From Clostridia bacterium (GTDB taxonomy: Bacteria; Aerophobota; Aerophobia; Aerophobales; AE-B3A), in NCBI GenBank assembly GCA_009618505.1, contig WJOQ01000002.1:1-15240 (forward strand): DNA of 15,240 nucleotides. The letters run 5' to 3'. Under the pieces are notes generated by a model. The model searched no databases, was not told the DNA's origin, and saw only the letters and a program-made list of their open reading frames with translations. Shown in pieces: positions 1-6,316 of this stretch (positions are counted from its first letter, which is position 1; the number at the start of each line of letters is the position of its first letter). A program made the position numbers and the translations under genes.

Positions 1-2
1 GA

Positions 3-1778
3 ATTTTTTTGCCTACGCCTGTTGAATGGGGTTATTGTGGATTCCATTTTCATATTCTCTATGGTGAAGGCGATTCTGATTATTTAGAATGGATAGCCGT
101 TACTGGTGCTATGGCGATTGCTTACTGTGACCACGGGGCTTATGACGCTTGGGACGATGAAAGTCACGTTGCTGGTTATTTTTTAGCAGATGATACTCCT
201 TATGATGTAGGGCTTGTTGAAGGCTGGTATAATACGATGAAGGGAAAGACTAGCAAGCCTGTGGGTTCTTGTTTTTGGAGTCCCCCGAATCCGACTGATA
301 GAAACCGTCTTATAAGTATGAGTAATTTCTTAGATTTCATCTTACTTTATGATTATCCTTATGTAGAAGGGCGCACTTTAGAGCAAATTAACGCTGATAT
401 AGCGTATTTAATTGCTGTAGCAGGTGACTTGAATTGTCCTGTGTTAATCGGAGCGCAGGGCTTTGGTGATATAGGTGGTTATCAGGAATATATTGACCCC
501 CAAGAAGTAGGTATTAGAAATCAGTATGACCAGTATTATGCTGCTGGCTATCCTACATGGTGGTATTCCTGGACTAATGAGGACGCTGATATTAAGAGGA
601 ACCATCAAGATTTAATGCACGAGTTTTATCATGGCTGGACGTTTTTTGAAAATAAGGGTGTTAATATTGAACAATCATCTCTTAAGCAGTTTAATATTGG
701 AGATAATGTAAAATGGAAGGTAAGGGCGTATAATGCTCAAGGTAATTCATATTGGGCTACCAGTGGTGGCGTGCATATTAGCGGCGGTGGTATAGCCGGT
801 GTGTGGACTACTAAGGATGATTTTGAAGAGGGGACTCTAAATAATATTTTAGTGCCAGAGGGACTTCATAAATTAGAATTAAAAAAACTATCTCTTTCTG
901 GAATAGGCACTTGGATTTTTGACGGCGGAGCAGGAAGGAGATTTGACTGGTTGTCTTTTTCAGCTACTACACCTAACCGAAATATTTTTTATAGAGACGA
1001 TTTCCGGGACAATAGTATTGCCGACTGGACTATAGAAGGTGGTACTTGGAACTGTATCAATCAATATATGAGAGGTTATGCTGATGTAGATTGGACTACC
1101 AACGGAATGACTGTAGGTTATACTTCCTGGCAAGGCGTTGATGTATTAGCGAAAATTTATAAAGAAGTCTCTGGCGGAGCTTATGATTGTTCACATCACA
1201 TGTGGTTGCGTTCTGATATAGGAAGGGATAATTGTTATCTTTGGAGCTTTTCTAGAGACACAAAAGACCTTTATAGAATCGAAAATGACAGTATTGCAGA
1301 GAGTTTTGAAGGAATTGGTAGCGGAATGGCTGAAGGTGTTTGGCGCTGGTGGCGTGTGCAAATATATACTGCTGGTGGTCACGTTTTTACTAGAACTAGA
1401 GATTGGGCTGTGGGCTCTGAAGAGCCAGGCACTTGGGAATATACAAAAGAGTTTACTTCTGTATATCGGGCTATTGGTTGTTTTGGTGTAGGAAGGCACA
1501 CTAATACTGGTGGTAAAGAATCAAGGTGGGATAATATTCTTATTTCCCGTGCAGAGGGTATTCCTTCACCCGCTAATTGCTCTGTATCTTTCAAATTCTG
1601 GGCTTCTAGTAATGGCAGCTCCTGGGGCAGCGAATACACTAATATCACTAAAGTGCCTAATTCAAGGTTTATTAAGATAGAGGCAACGTTACAACGGACT
1701 AGCTTATTATCTGCTATGCCAACCATAGAAGATATGACATTAGGATATAGGTTGTCAATGCAAGCTATTTTCATCTAA
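3..1778 (+). CDS. Spike-like protein: TIM-barrel (glycoside-hydrolase-like) plus LamG-like sandwich, 5' partial
   Basis: The frame is open to the left edge and begins in the middle of a fold, so the true start lies upstream; the TTG at 9 is only the first possible start in view. Residues about 1-215 (counted from 9) look like the second half of a TIM barrel: strand-loop segments such as YFLADDTP (57-64), PVGSCFW, FILLYDYPY and PVLIGAQGFG are spaced like barrel strands ending in acidic or aromatic residues, as in carbohydrate-active enzymes. A beta-rich linker follows. Residues about 327-523 look like a LamG/concanavalin-like sandwich (FYRDDFRDN near its start, SRWDNILISRA near its end). Residues 528-589 form another small beta domain. 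It is very rich in Trp, Tyr and Gly. Downstream of the structural operon on the same strand, it is probably a receptor-binding spike that binds or cleaves host surface glycan. The substrate is unknown and catalysis is unproven. Confidence 0.6.
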   Translation: MFLPTPVEWGYCGFHFHILYGEGDSDYLEWIAVTGAMAIAYCDHGAYDAWDDESHVAGYFLADDTPYDVGLVEGWYNTMKGKTSKPVGSCFWSPPNPTDRNRLISMSNFLDFILLYDYPYVEGRTLEQINADIAYLIAVAGDLNCPVLIGAQGFGDIGGYQEYIDPQEVGIRNQYDQYYAAGYPTWWYSWTNEDADIKRNHQDLMHEFYHGWTFFENKGVNIEQSSLKQFNIGDNVKWKVRAYNAQGNSYWATSGGVHISGGGIAGVWTTKDDFEEGTLNNILVPEGLHKLELKKLSLSGIGTWIFDGGAGRRFDWLSFSATTPNRNIFYRDDFRDNSIADWTIEGGTWNCINQYMRGYADVDWTTNGMTVGYTSWQGVDVLAKIYKEVSGGAYDCSHHMWLRSDIGRDNCYLWSFSRDTKDLYRIENDSIAESFEGIGSGMAEGVWRWWRVQIYTAGGHVFTRTRDWAVGSEEPGTWEYTKEFTSVYRAIGCFGVGRHTNTGGKESRWDNILISRAEGIPSPANCSVSFKFWASSNGSSWGSEYTNITKVPNSRFIKIEATLQRTSLLSAMPTIEDMTLGYRLSMQAIFI

Positions 1779-1806
1779 CAATTAAAAAATAAAAGGAGGT
1801 AATACA

Positions 1807-2667
1807 ATGTTTTTAGATGAACTTTCTAGGATTTTAAGATTGAAGGTTCCGGCTGAGAAAAGAATAACGCTAGCTCAAGCCGAGACACAAAGGGTCCAAA
1901 TAGCAGAAGAAGCGATGGAGCTAGAGAGAGTTAAACTATTGCACCAACGGTTTGCAGGTACAGAAATAGAGCAAAGACTGACTGGGAACCCCTTCTCAGA
2001 TGAAGAAACAATAGACTTAGGAACTGCCAGAGATAATAAATTGGTTTGGAATAGGCCGTTTAAGGCACTTTACATTACGGAGTGTAAAATTGCCCTTCCT
2101 GGTACCGATTTTCCCGTTGCCTATGTACGATTTAACGATCCGGCTTCCTCTATCTATCAAATCAGAACGGGCTTTGTTAAAGGAAACTTCTCTAAACTCT
2201 ACCTGACTAACACTGCCCAGACAAATTGCCGGTTTAAGTTTGTCATCGGACACACTGACCTGGCCGACTTCAGAATGTCGGGTGATATTACTCCTCTTAT
2301 AGAAGAAGTGAATGCTCTTCAAGGTCTAACAACAGAAAGAACTTTAGCCGATCTCTTTGACCAATTAACTGAGCTGCAAAGACGGGCAACCGAACCTTTT
2401 CTTTACAACGTTACCATAACTAACGCCAATGAGGAATATGAGCAGGAGTTACACGTTGCTACCAAAGCCTTCTCCGTAGTTTTGGCGGACCTGGCTGCCT
2501 TCAGGATTGCCTTCGTTACGGGTAAAGTTGCTACTCCGACTGCTCCTTACTACACACAACCGGCCAATATACCTTTTGAGCGTCAAGGTTTATATCTAAG
2601 CGGTAAGACAGTCTACATAGCTAGTCCTGCGGCTACAAAAGTAGCTCAGATTCTGTGTTGGGTGTAA
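1807..2667 (+). CDS. Beta-rich virion-type protein with duplicated C-terminal domain (286 aa)
   Basis: The gene starts at an ATG after a perfect AAAGGAGGT site, 28 bases beyond the spike gene. Residues 1-60 are charged and helical (probable coiled coil, many Glu/Gln/Arg). Residues about 85-155 and 195-286 appear to be two copies of one beta domain: both carry an Asp-Phe/Ala-Phe-Arg type strand, a tGfV/tGkV turn and a LYLTN/LYLSGKTVYI strand. The extreme C-terminus (strand with AxKVAQILCWV) is of the kind often seen closing beta-sandwich domains in phage structural proteins. No enzyme motif is visible. Its place directly after the spike gene suggests a vertex, penton or spike-base protein. This is inference from context; the exact family is not recognised. 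Confidence 0.65.
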   Translation: MFLDELSRILRLKVPAEKRITLAQAETQRVQIAEEAMELERVKLLHQRFAGTEIEQRLTGNPFSDEETIDLGTARDNKLVWNRPFKALYITECKIALPGTDFPVAYVRFNDPASSIYQIRTGFVKGNFSKLYLTNTAQTNCRFKFVIGHTDLADFRMSGDITPLIEEVNALQGLTTERTLADLFDQLTELQRRATEPFLYNVTITNANEEYEQELHVATKAFSVVLADLAAFRIAFVTGKVATPTAPYYTQPANIPFERQGLYLSGKTVYIASPAATKVAQILCWV

Positions 2668-2669
2668 AA

Positions 2670-2840
2670 ATGGATAACAACGAAAAACAAACAATCGGGA
2701 TAATTGGACAATATGGATGTATGGGATTGATCCTCTTTGCCATAGGCTTTGAGGTTGCTTTAAAAGCAGACCTAGGATATGTCCTAATAACAGTAGGGGC
2801 GGTCCTATACTCCATCTTTACTAAAATAAGAGGTAGATAA
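2670..2840 (+). CDS. Small two-helix membrane protein (56 aa)
   Basis: The ATG lies two bases after the stop of the previous gene, so translation is likely coupled. A GTG at 2655 in the same frame would overlap that gene and has no better ribosome site. Residues about 8-28 and 33-51 are two hydrophobic stretches separated by a short Lys/Asp turn, giving a membrane hairpin with charged ends (MDNNEKQ and KIRGR). No family is recognised. In a lysis position a small two-span protein could be a holin. In a membrane-containing virus it could equally be a virion membrane peptide, and the sequence does not decide between these. Confidence 0.55.
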   Translation: MDNNEKQTIGIIGQYGCMGLILFAIGFEVALKADLGYVLITVGAVLYSIFTKIRGR

Positions 2841-2842
2841 CC

Positions 2843-3028
2843 TTGAAAGAGTTTATTAAAGTTTCATATCTAGCTGAAAATGAACTGCCAAAACTAGACA
2901 GAGAAATTCAAGACCTTTTAAAGGCAATAGGCTTTTATCTATGCGGGACAGGCTTTTATTTTAATTCTCACAGAGAGCCCTCATTGGGTAAAAGAGAACT
3001 AAACTTTGAGCGAAGAATAAAGGAGTAA
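2843..3028 (+). CDS. Hypothetical small protein, TTG start (61 aa)
   Basis: The gene starts with TTG two bases after the previous stop. An AGAGGT element sits about 10 bases upstream, and no ATG or GTG is available early in the frame. The first half is amphipathic and acidic (residues 10-30). The centre holds one Cys and aromatic residues (GFYLCGTGFYF, 36-46), and the C-terminus is very basic and charged. It is packed between two other small genes, which supports expression as part of the same transcript. No function can be assigned. Confidence 0.5.
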   Translation: MKEFIKVSYLAENELPKLDREIQDLLKAIGFYLCGTGFYFNSHREPSLGKRELNFERRIKE

Positions 3029-3031
3029 AAA

Positions 3032-3247
3032 ATGATGGGACTGAATGTAAAAAAGCTATTGAAATCAGTTGCACCGGACCTAAACGTTGAGGAGATAATA
3101 AACCAATCGGCCAAAGTACCATTGATGCTGGAAGCACTCATTGAACAGGGCAACAACCAGAATAAAGCACTCGAACACATTATCAAGAAACTCGATACGA
3201 TAGAAGAGAAAATCAATAAAGCAGAGGAGCTTCTCGAAGTAAGTTAA
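3032..3247 (+). CDS. Small coiled-coil protein (71 aa)
   Basis: The start is ATG (two in a row, 3032 and 3035) after an AAAGGAG site 5-8 bases upstream. The N-terminus is basic (NVKKLLKS), and residues 40-70 form an obvious amphipathic, charged heptad-like helix rich in Ile, Leu, Glu and Lys that probably dimerises or trimerises. There is no membrane segment and no catalytic motif. It is the last gene of the left structural block; a 316-base gap follows. A role as virion accessory or chaperone is possible but not demonstrated. Confidence 0.55.
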   Translation: MMGLNVKKLLKSVAPDLNVEEIINQSAKVPLMLEALIEQGNNQNKALEHIIKKLDTIEEKINKAEELLEVS

Positions 3248-3505
3248 AAGAACACTACTCTCGGCGGATCAGCATATAAGAGTATTGAAGCTGTAGGAGT
3301 TTTTGTAAATCTGCAAATTCTCCTGTTCTATATCCTCAATGGACTTAATCTGCATTTACCGAAAAGGAGCAACCCTCCGAAAAGAATGACAGTTTTTCTA
3401 GATCCAGAAAAACTGTCAAATTATATACTCTAACTTAAAGTATATAAAGTCGAGCTCTACCATATTTTGACTTTCCCATAAATACTACCTTCCAGAGAGA
3501 AACGC
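3248..3505. other. Non-coding gap between structural block and lysogeny module
   Basis: I see no convincing gene here. The gap holds a long-range pair, GTAAATCTGCA near 3305 and TGCATTTAC near 3351, that could pair with a 2-base bulge, and the perfect palindrome at 3387-3418. A T-rich stretch leads to the promoter at 3506. No tRNA fragment that would mark an attachment site was recognised, although a position next to the integrase module makes this a reasonable place to look for attP. Confidence 0.4.
3387..3418. repeat. Perfect 13-bp inverted repeat, 6-base loop
   Basis: Left arm TGACAGTTTTTCT (3387-3399) and right arm AGAAAAACTGTCA (3406-3418) are exact reverse complements around AGATCC. 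There is no T run directly after it on the + strand. On the - strand the following bases (TTCTTTTC) are T-rich but not a clean tract. It could be the end of the upstream transcript, an operator for the winged-helix regulator, or part of a recombination site. It ends about 88 bases before the regulator's -35 box. Confidence 0.6.
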
Positions 3506-3533
3506 TTGACTTTTTTTTCATTTGTTATATAAT
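3506..3533 (+). promoter_or_regulatory. Sigma-70-type promoter for the regulator-integrase module
   Basis: TTGACT at 3506-3511 and TATAAT at 3528-3533 are separated by 16 bases, most of them T. Transcription would begin near 3540, which excludes a TTG start at 3522 and makes the ATG at 3540 leaderless, supporting the downstream ATG at 3564 as the real start of the first gene. Confidence 0.75.
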
Positions 3534-3563
3534 AGTTATATGCTAAAACTAAAAGGATATAAT

Positions 3564-4103
3564 ATGAGCAGGGGCCTAAGCAAACAGCAGAAAAGAATTT
3601 TAGCAGTATTAGAAACTAAGGAATGGGCTCAGGGGGCGCCAAAATGGGATAAAGATAGGGGGTATTTCACCACTCAAGAAATTGTTACAGAATTGAACTT
3701 TGAGTTTGGCTCCTGGCTCACAGTAGCGCAGGGAAATCCCTGGATCTCAAATAGAAAAGAGCATATCGATTATCCTAAATTTGATAAAATCCGGCTTTCG
3801 ATATACAGAGCTTTACAGAGCCTAGAGAAAAGAGGGCTGATAGTGAGTTTCAGATGTCAGAATGATAGATGCTGGGCTATATCTGAAAGATTGAAAAAAG
3901 AAGGTCACGGCTCTCTGGCCTGGGTAGATAATGAAGAAGAGCGCAAGGCTCATATTCAAAATTGGAAGTGGGGGGCTTTCATACGCACCTTACCCACTTT
4001 GCTAAAAATAAAATATAATTTAAAAATCGTTGAAAAGAAAGATATATACTCTATCAGAAGGTTATACAAGAAATATTGTAAATTAAAACCCCATAGAGTG
4101 TAA
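3564..4103 (+). CDS. Winged-helix DNA-binding regulator (179 aa)
   Basis: ATG 3564 is chosen because AAAAGGATATAAT stands before it, the same leader as the next two genes. Earlier in-frame starts (3522, 3540) lie at or before the predicted transcription start. Residues about 5-18 (SKQQKRILAVLE) look like helix 1 of a winged helix, 36-45 (TTQEIVTEL) like helix 2, and 76-92 (IRLSIYRALQSLEKRGLI) like the recognition helix leading into the wing, with a long Trp-rich insertion between. The C-terminal 50 residues are strongly basic. First gene of the promoter and next to the integrase, it is probably the repressor or excision/lysogeny regulator. A replication-initiator role cannot be excluded. The family is not identified beyond the fold. 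Confidence 0.6.
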   Translation: MSRGLSKQQKRILAVLETKEWAQGAPKWDKDRGYFTTQEIVTELNFEFGSWLTVAQGNPWISNRKEHIDYPKFDKIRLSIYRALQSLEKRGLIVSFRCQNDRCWAISERLKKEGHGSLAWVDNEEERKAHIQNWKWGAFIRTLPTLLKIKYNLKIVEKKDIYSIRRLYKKYCKLKPHRV

Positions 4104-4160
4104 CACTTAGTCGAAACGCTTTATTAGATAGTATTTAGAGCAGAAATAAAGGATATAACA

Positions 4161-4709
4161 ATGCAGTCAAAAGATAATGCCCTTAACCAAACAGAATTTA
4201 ACGAACTGCTCGGAGCTTGTGAAAATGCCCGGGAGAAAATTCTAGTGGTTTTGATGGGTGGCCTAGGTATGAGAGTAAGTGAAGTTTCTCATATGAGAAC
4301 TCATTGGATTGATTGGCAAGAGTATAGAATACATATACCGCTAGAAGAAGACGACTGGAAGCCTAAATCTGTAAATTCCTCTCGAGTGATCCCTTTTAAG
4401 AACATGGAACGAGCTAAAACTATCATCCAGCATTACTTCGCCTTGCATGATTCAATAAAAGGAACCCACATGACGCTCTACCTGCAAATAAAAAGGATCG
4501 CCCAAAAGGCTAATATCCAGAAGAAAGTCACCCCCCATACCTTACGCGCAACGGCGGGGTATATGTTTGCAGAAGCCGGGCTATCCGCTCAGGCTCTCAG
4601 ACAAGTAATGGGTTGGGCCAAACTGGAAACAGCCGAAAGATATATTTCGAGATCTGGTAGAGCGTCAGAAAGAGAATTGGAAGAGAATAAGAATAAACTA
4701 TGGATATGA
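4161..4709 (+). CDS. Tyrosine recombinase/integrase, catalytic-domain-only (182 aa)
   Basis: The conserved catalytic residues of the family are visible in order: Arg38 in GMRVSEV, a Lys at 67 or 69 in the beta-hairpin, H126-xx-R129 in TPHTLRATAG, Trp152 (the usual His/Trp position) in GWAKLETAERY, and the nucleophile Tyr161. At 182 aa it is far shorter than typical phage integrases (about 300-400 aa): the arm-binding and most of the core-binding N-terminal domains are missing, and the sequence starts directly at the catalytic domain. The ATG follows AAAGGATATAACA, a good ribosome site. It probably integrates and excises the element or resolves genome dimers; which of these is not shown by the sequence. 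Confidence 0.85.
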   Translation: MQSKDNALNQTEFNELLGACENAREKILVVLMGGLGMRVSEVSHMRTHWIDWQEYRIHIPLEEDDWKPKSVNSSRVIPFKNMERAKTIIQHYFALHDSIKGTHMTLYLQIKRIAQKANIQKKVTPHTLRATAGYMFAEAGLSAQALRQVMGWAKLETAERYISRSGRASERELEENKNKLWI

Positions 4710-4722
4710 AAGGATAAGAAAA

Positions 4723-5355
4723 ATGAGAAGAAAATATTTGCTTTTACCACTCGCGGCTTTAATATTGGTTTTACCTGGGTGTCGAACAATTACTCAATCT
4801 ACTCCCCTCGCTCCTTCCGCTCCCTCTAACTTGACTGGTAGTGCAGTAGCTTACAATCAAATAGACCTTACCTGGCGAGACAATTCTGAGGACGAAGAGG
4901 GTTTCTACGTGTATGCAAAAACTACCGGCAGTTATTATGAAGTGGTAGACCTGCCCGCAAATACGACGTGTTTCGCACATTCAGGACTTGAGCCCCTAGA
5001 GAAGTATACATACTATGTCCAAGTATACAATGAGATTGGAGCAGCCGATTCCGATACGGTGGAAGCTACAACGCTCTCAGGAGTGGAAATTTTGAGTTAT
5101 TATTGGCAGAAAAGGTATGGCTGTATAGATATATATGGAACCAAGGCTCAAAACACCACCAACGAAACATTAGCTAAGGTGACTTTCACTTATTGTTTTT
5201 ACGATGCTGATGCTATATTGATAGACTCTGTAGTTAATGGGATAGAAAATATTCCACCTTTGGCCACCTTCAGGTTTGATATTGTATATAGACCTAATGA
5301 ATACGCGGGAATTGTGTACGTTACCGCAGTGGTGACCGATGTAGATATTGATTGA
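4723..5355 (+). CDS. Secreted lipoprotein with fibronectin-III and FxLYD-like domains (210 aa)
   Basis: The N-terminus is a lipoprotein signal: MRRK, a hydrophobic run, then the lipobox LPGC with Cys20 as the lipidated residue. Residues about 31-118 match a fibronectin type III domain (PSAPSNLTGS start, IDLTWRDNS, FYVYAKT, YYVQVYNEIG). Residues about 120-207 resemble an FxLYD domain (a GTKAQNTT turn, FTYCFYDADAILIDS, then PPLATFRFDIVY). It would be anchored outside the cytoplasmic membrane. It lies 13 bases after the integrase and uses the same type of ribosome site, so it is probably expressed in the lysogen. A lysogenic-conversion or superinfection-exclusion role is plausible but inferred from position only. 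Confidence 0.75.
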   Translation: MRRKYLLLPLAALILVLPGCRTITQSTPLAPSAPSNLTGSAVAYNQIDLTWRDNSEDEEGFYVYAKTTGSYYEVVDLPANTTCFAHSGLEPLEKYTYYVQVYNEIGAADSDTVEATTLSGVEILSYYWQKRYGCIDIYGTKAQNTTNETLAKVTFTYCFYDADAILIDSVVNGIENIPPLATFRFDIVYRPNEYAGIVYVTAVVTDVDID

Positions 5356-5370
5356 AAAAGCGAGAGAGAG

Positions 5371-5550
5371 ATGATATTTACTAAAGTAGGATACCGTAGG
5401 TGTAAGGTAAAAGGTAAATCAGAAGTGGTGGAGTTCCTCTATTGGTTGATAGAGAATAAAAAAGAATTAGAGTGCCATGTTTATGACGGGTTTCATTATA
5501 AGAAATTGACCCCTGTGGAGTTTTGGCGGTTTGTGATAGGACCAAATTAA
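5371..5550 (+). CDS. Small hypothetical protein (59 aa)
   Basis: An ATG 15 bases after the lipoprotein stop opens a 59-codon frame beginning MIFTKVGYRRCKVKGK and ending in WRFVIGPN. It has two Cys, a balanced charge pattern and a probable alpha/beta layout (residues 18-31 helical, 35-46 strand-turn-strand). The preceding GAGAGAGAG is a purine-rich but imperfect ribosome site. The codon composition resembles its neighbours, and the frame ends just before the terminator at 5606. No function is recognised. Confidence 0.5.
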   Translation: MIFTKVGYRRCKVKGKSEVVEFLYWLIENKKELECHVYDGFHYKKLTPVEFWRFVIGPN

Positions 5551-5605
5551 AGAAAAAAAAGCGAGCCAAGATAGCAAAGTAACCCATTGCCAATAAGCGA
5601 GAGAA

Positions 5606-5655
5606 GAGGCGCCTTAGAGATCCTTAGAGGTCCAAAAGGCGCCTTCCTATTTTTA
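5606..5655. terminator. Bidirectional intrinsic terminator between convergent transcripts
   Basis: GAGGCGCCTT (5606-5615) pairs with AAGGCGCCTT (5636-5645), a 10-bp GC-rich stem with one G-U pair at the base and a loop containing a partial inner stem. TATTTTT follows on the + strand. Read on the - strand, the stem lies just after the stop of the 5653-5949 gene. It separates the + strand lysogeny module from the - strand replication module. Confidence 0.75.
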
Positions 5656-5949
5656 ATCCTCTAAATCTATTAACCAATCTTCTATTTTCTTATCCGGTTC
5701 ACTTAGAGCCAAGACAATCGCTTTTAAAAGCCTATTAGTAGTATCTTGCTTAGTTAGCCGATAGTATTCATATTCTCTTATTCTCCCGGCCTTAAAAGCA
5801 GCATCGATGAACATATTCCTCTTTAATTCACCATTCTCGTTGTCTACGAGATACATCCTATCCCCGGGAGTTAATTTCTCTTTCTTTCCATACGCAACTA
5901 AAGTTACTCGAGCGTTTACCCATGCTTCTGTATGCTCTTTTCTATTCAT
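5653..5949 (-). CDS. Hypothetical protein (98 aa)
   Basis: The ATG at 5949 follows AAAAAGGAGAG at ideal spacing. The protein is hydrophilic and mostly helical: residues 1-30 basic, 28-45 likely strands (LTPGDRMYLVDNENGEL), then helices through an acidic C-terminus (KKIEDWLIDLED). It has no Cys and no membrane segment. It is the last gene of the - strand replication module, separated from the primase-helicase by the repeat-rich region, and ends at the bidirectional terminator. A DNA-associated accessory role is possible. The family is not recognised. Confidence 0.6.
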   Translation of the reverse strand: MNRKEHTEAWVNARVTLVAYGKKEKLTPGDRMYLVDNENGELKRNMFIDAAFKAGRIREYEYYRLTKQDTTNRLLKAIVLALSEPDKKIEDWLIDLED

Positions 5950-5972
5950 TTTACTCTCCTTTTTTTTGATAA

Positions 5973-6126
5973 CTCTTAATAGTTCTATAGGATCATCTAT
6001 GTAGACTGTATGTAGACTCTAGAATATCTCTACCTATAAAACTTTTGATGCTCTCTATAGTTTATCTAAGATATCTCTTAATAGTTCTACCTATACTCTA
6101 AGAGTTATCTACCTATTTTTACCTAT
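5973..6126. repeat. Short direct repeats in AT-rich non-coding region (candidate origin, left part)
   Basis: Within the 340-base gap between two - strand genes, CTCTTAATAGTTCTA occurs exactly at 5973-5987 and 6075-6089. TCTACCTAT occurs at 6029-6037, 6086-6094 and 6108-6116, with a near copy TTTACCTAT at 6118-6126. GTAGACT occurs twice at 6001-6017. Spacings of 57, 22 and 10 bases between the TCTACCTAT starts are roughly whole helical turns. The repeats stand beside the primase-helicase gene, as iterons often do. Confidence 0.55.
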
Positions 6127-6139
6127 ATAAAAAATCTCT

Positions 6140-6316
6140 GAAGACTATGAAGACTATGAAGACTAAAAAGGGTGTTTGAACATATATACTTACAAGGGTA
6201 AAAAGGGCTTAAATCTCTCTTTTTCTTTATCCATCGCCAATGTTGTTATATATATTTATAGTCTTAATAGTCTTCATACGCACCTCCCCCTAGTCTTCAT
6301 AGTCTTCAGAGTCTTC
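6140..6316. repeat. 9-bp tandem repeats in inverted arrangement flanking an AT-rich core (candidate origin, right part)
   Basis: GAAGACTAT runs head to tail at 6140-6164 (two full copies and a 7-base third). The reverse-complement unit ATAGTCTTC appears at 6258-6275 (two copies, one with A for C) and 6290-6316 (three copies, variable first two bases). A 16-bp arm AGTCTTCATAGTCTTC (6292-6307) is an exact reverse complement of sequence within 6140-6164. The core between them includes TATATATATTTATA near 6247, a likely easily melted stretch. The last copies overlap the 3' end of the primase-helicase gene and encode its Glu-Asp-rich tail. Confidence 0.65.

Noticed and set aside
1191..1774. Open frames on the - strand (1191-1499, 1379-1774) and in another + frame (1285-1491) inside the spike gene
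   Set aside because: They lie inside a clearly coding frame, lack ribosome sites and give low-complexity or implausible proteins.
3248..3505. tRNA gene or tRNA-derived attachment site near the integrase
   Set aside because: No cloverleaf, T-loop consensus or anticodon stem could be found in this gap or at 4104-4160.
5381..5593. 70-codon - strand frame opposite the 59-aa gene
   Set aside because: It would start inside the convergent terminator region, has no ribosome site and no continuation with the - strand operon; the + strand frame continues the module.
6140..6316. CRISPR-like array
   Set aside because: The repeats are 9 bp, tandem without spacers and inverted relative to each other; no cas genes are near.
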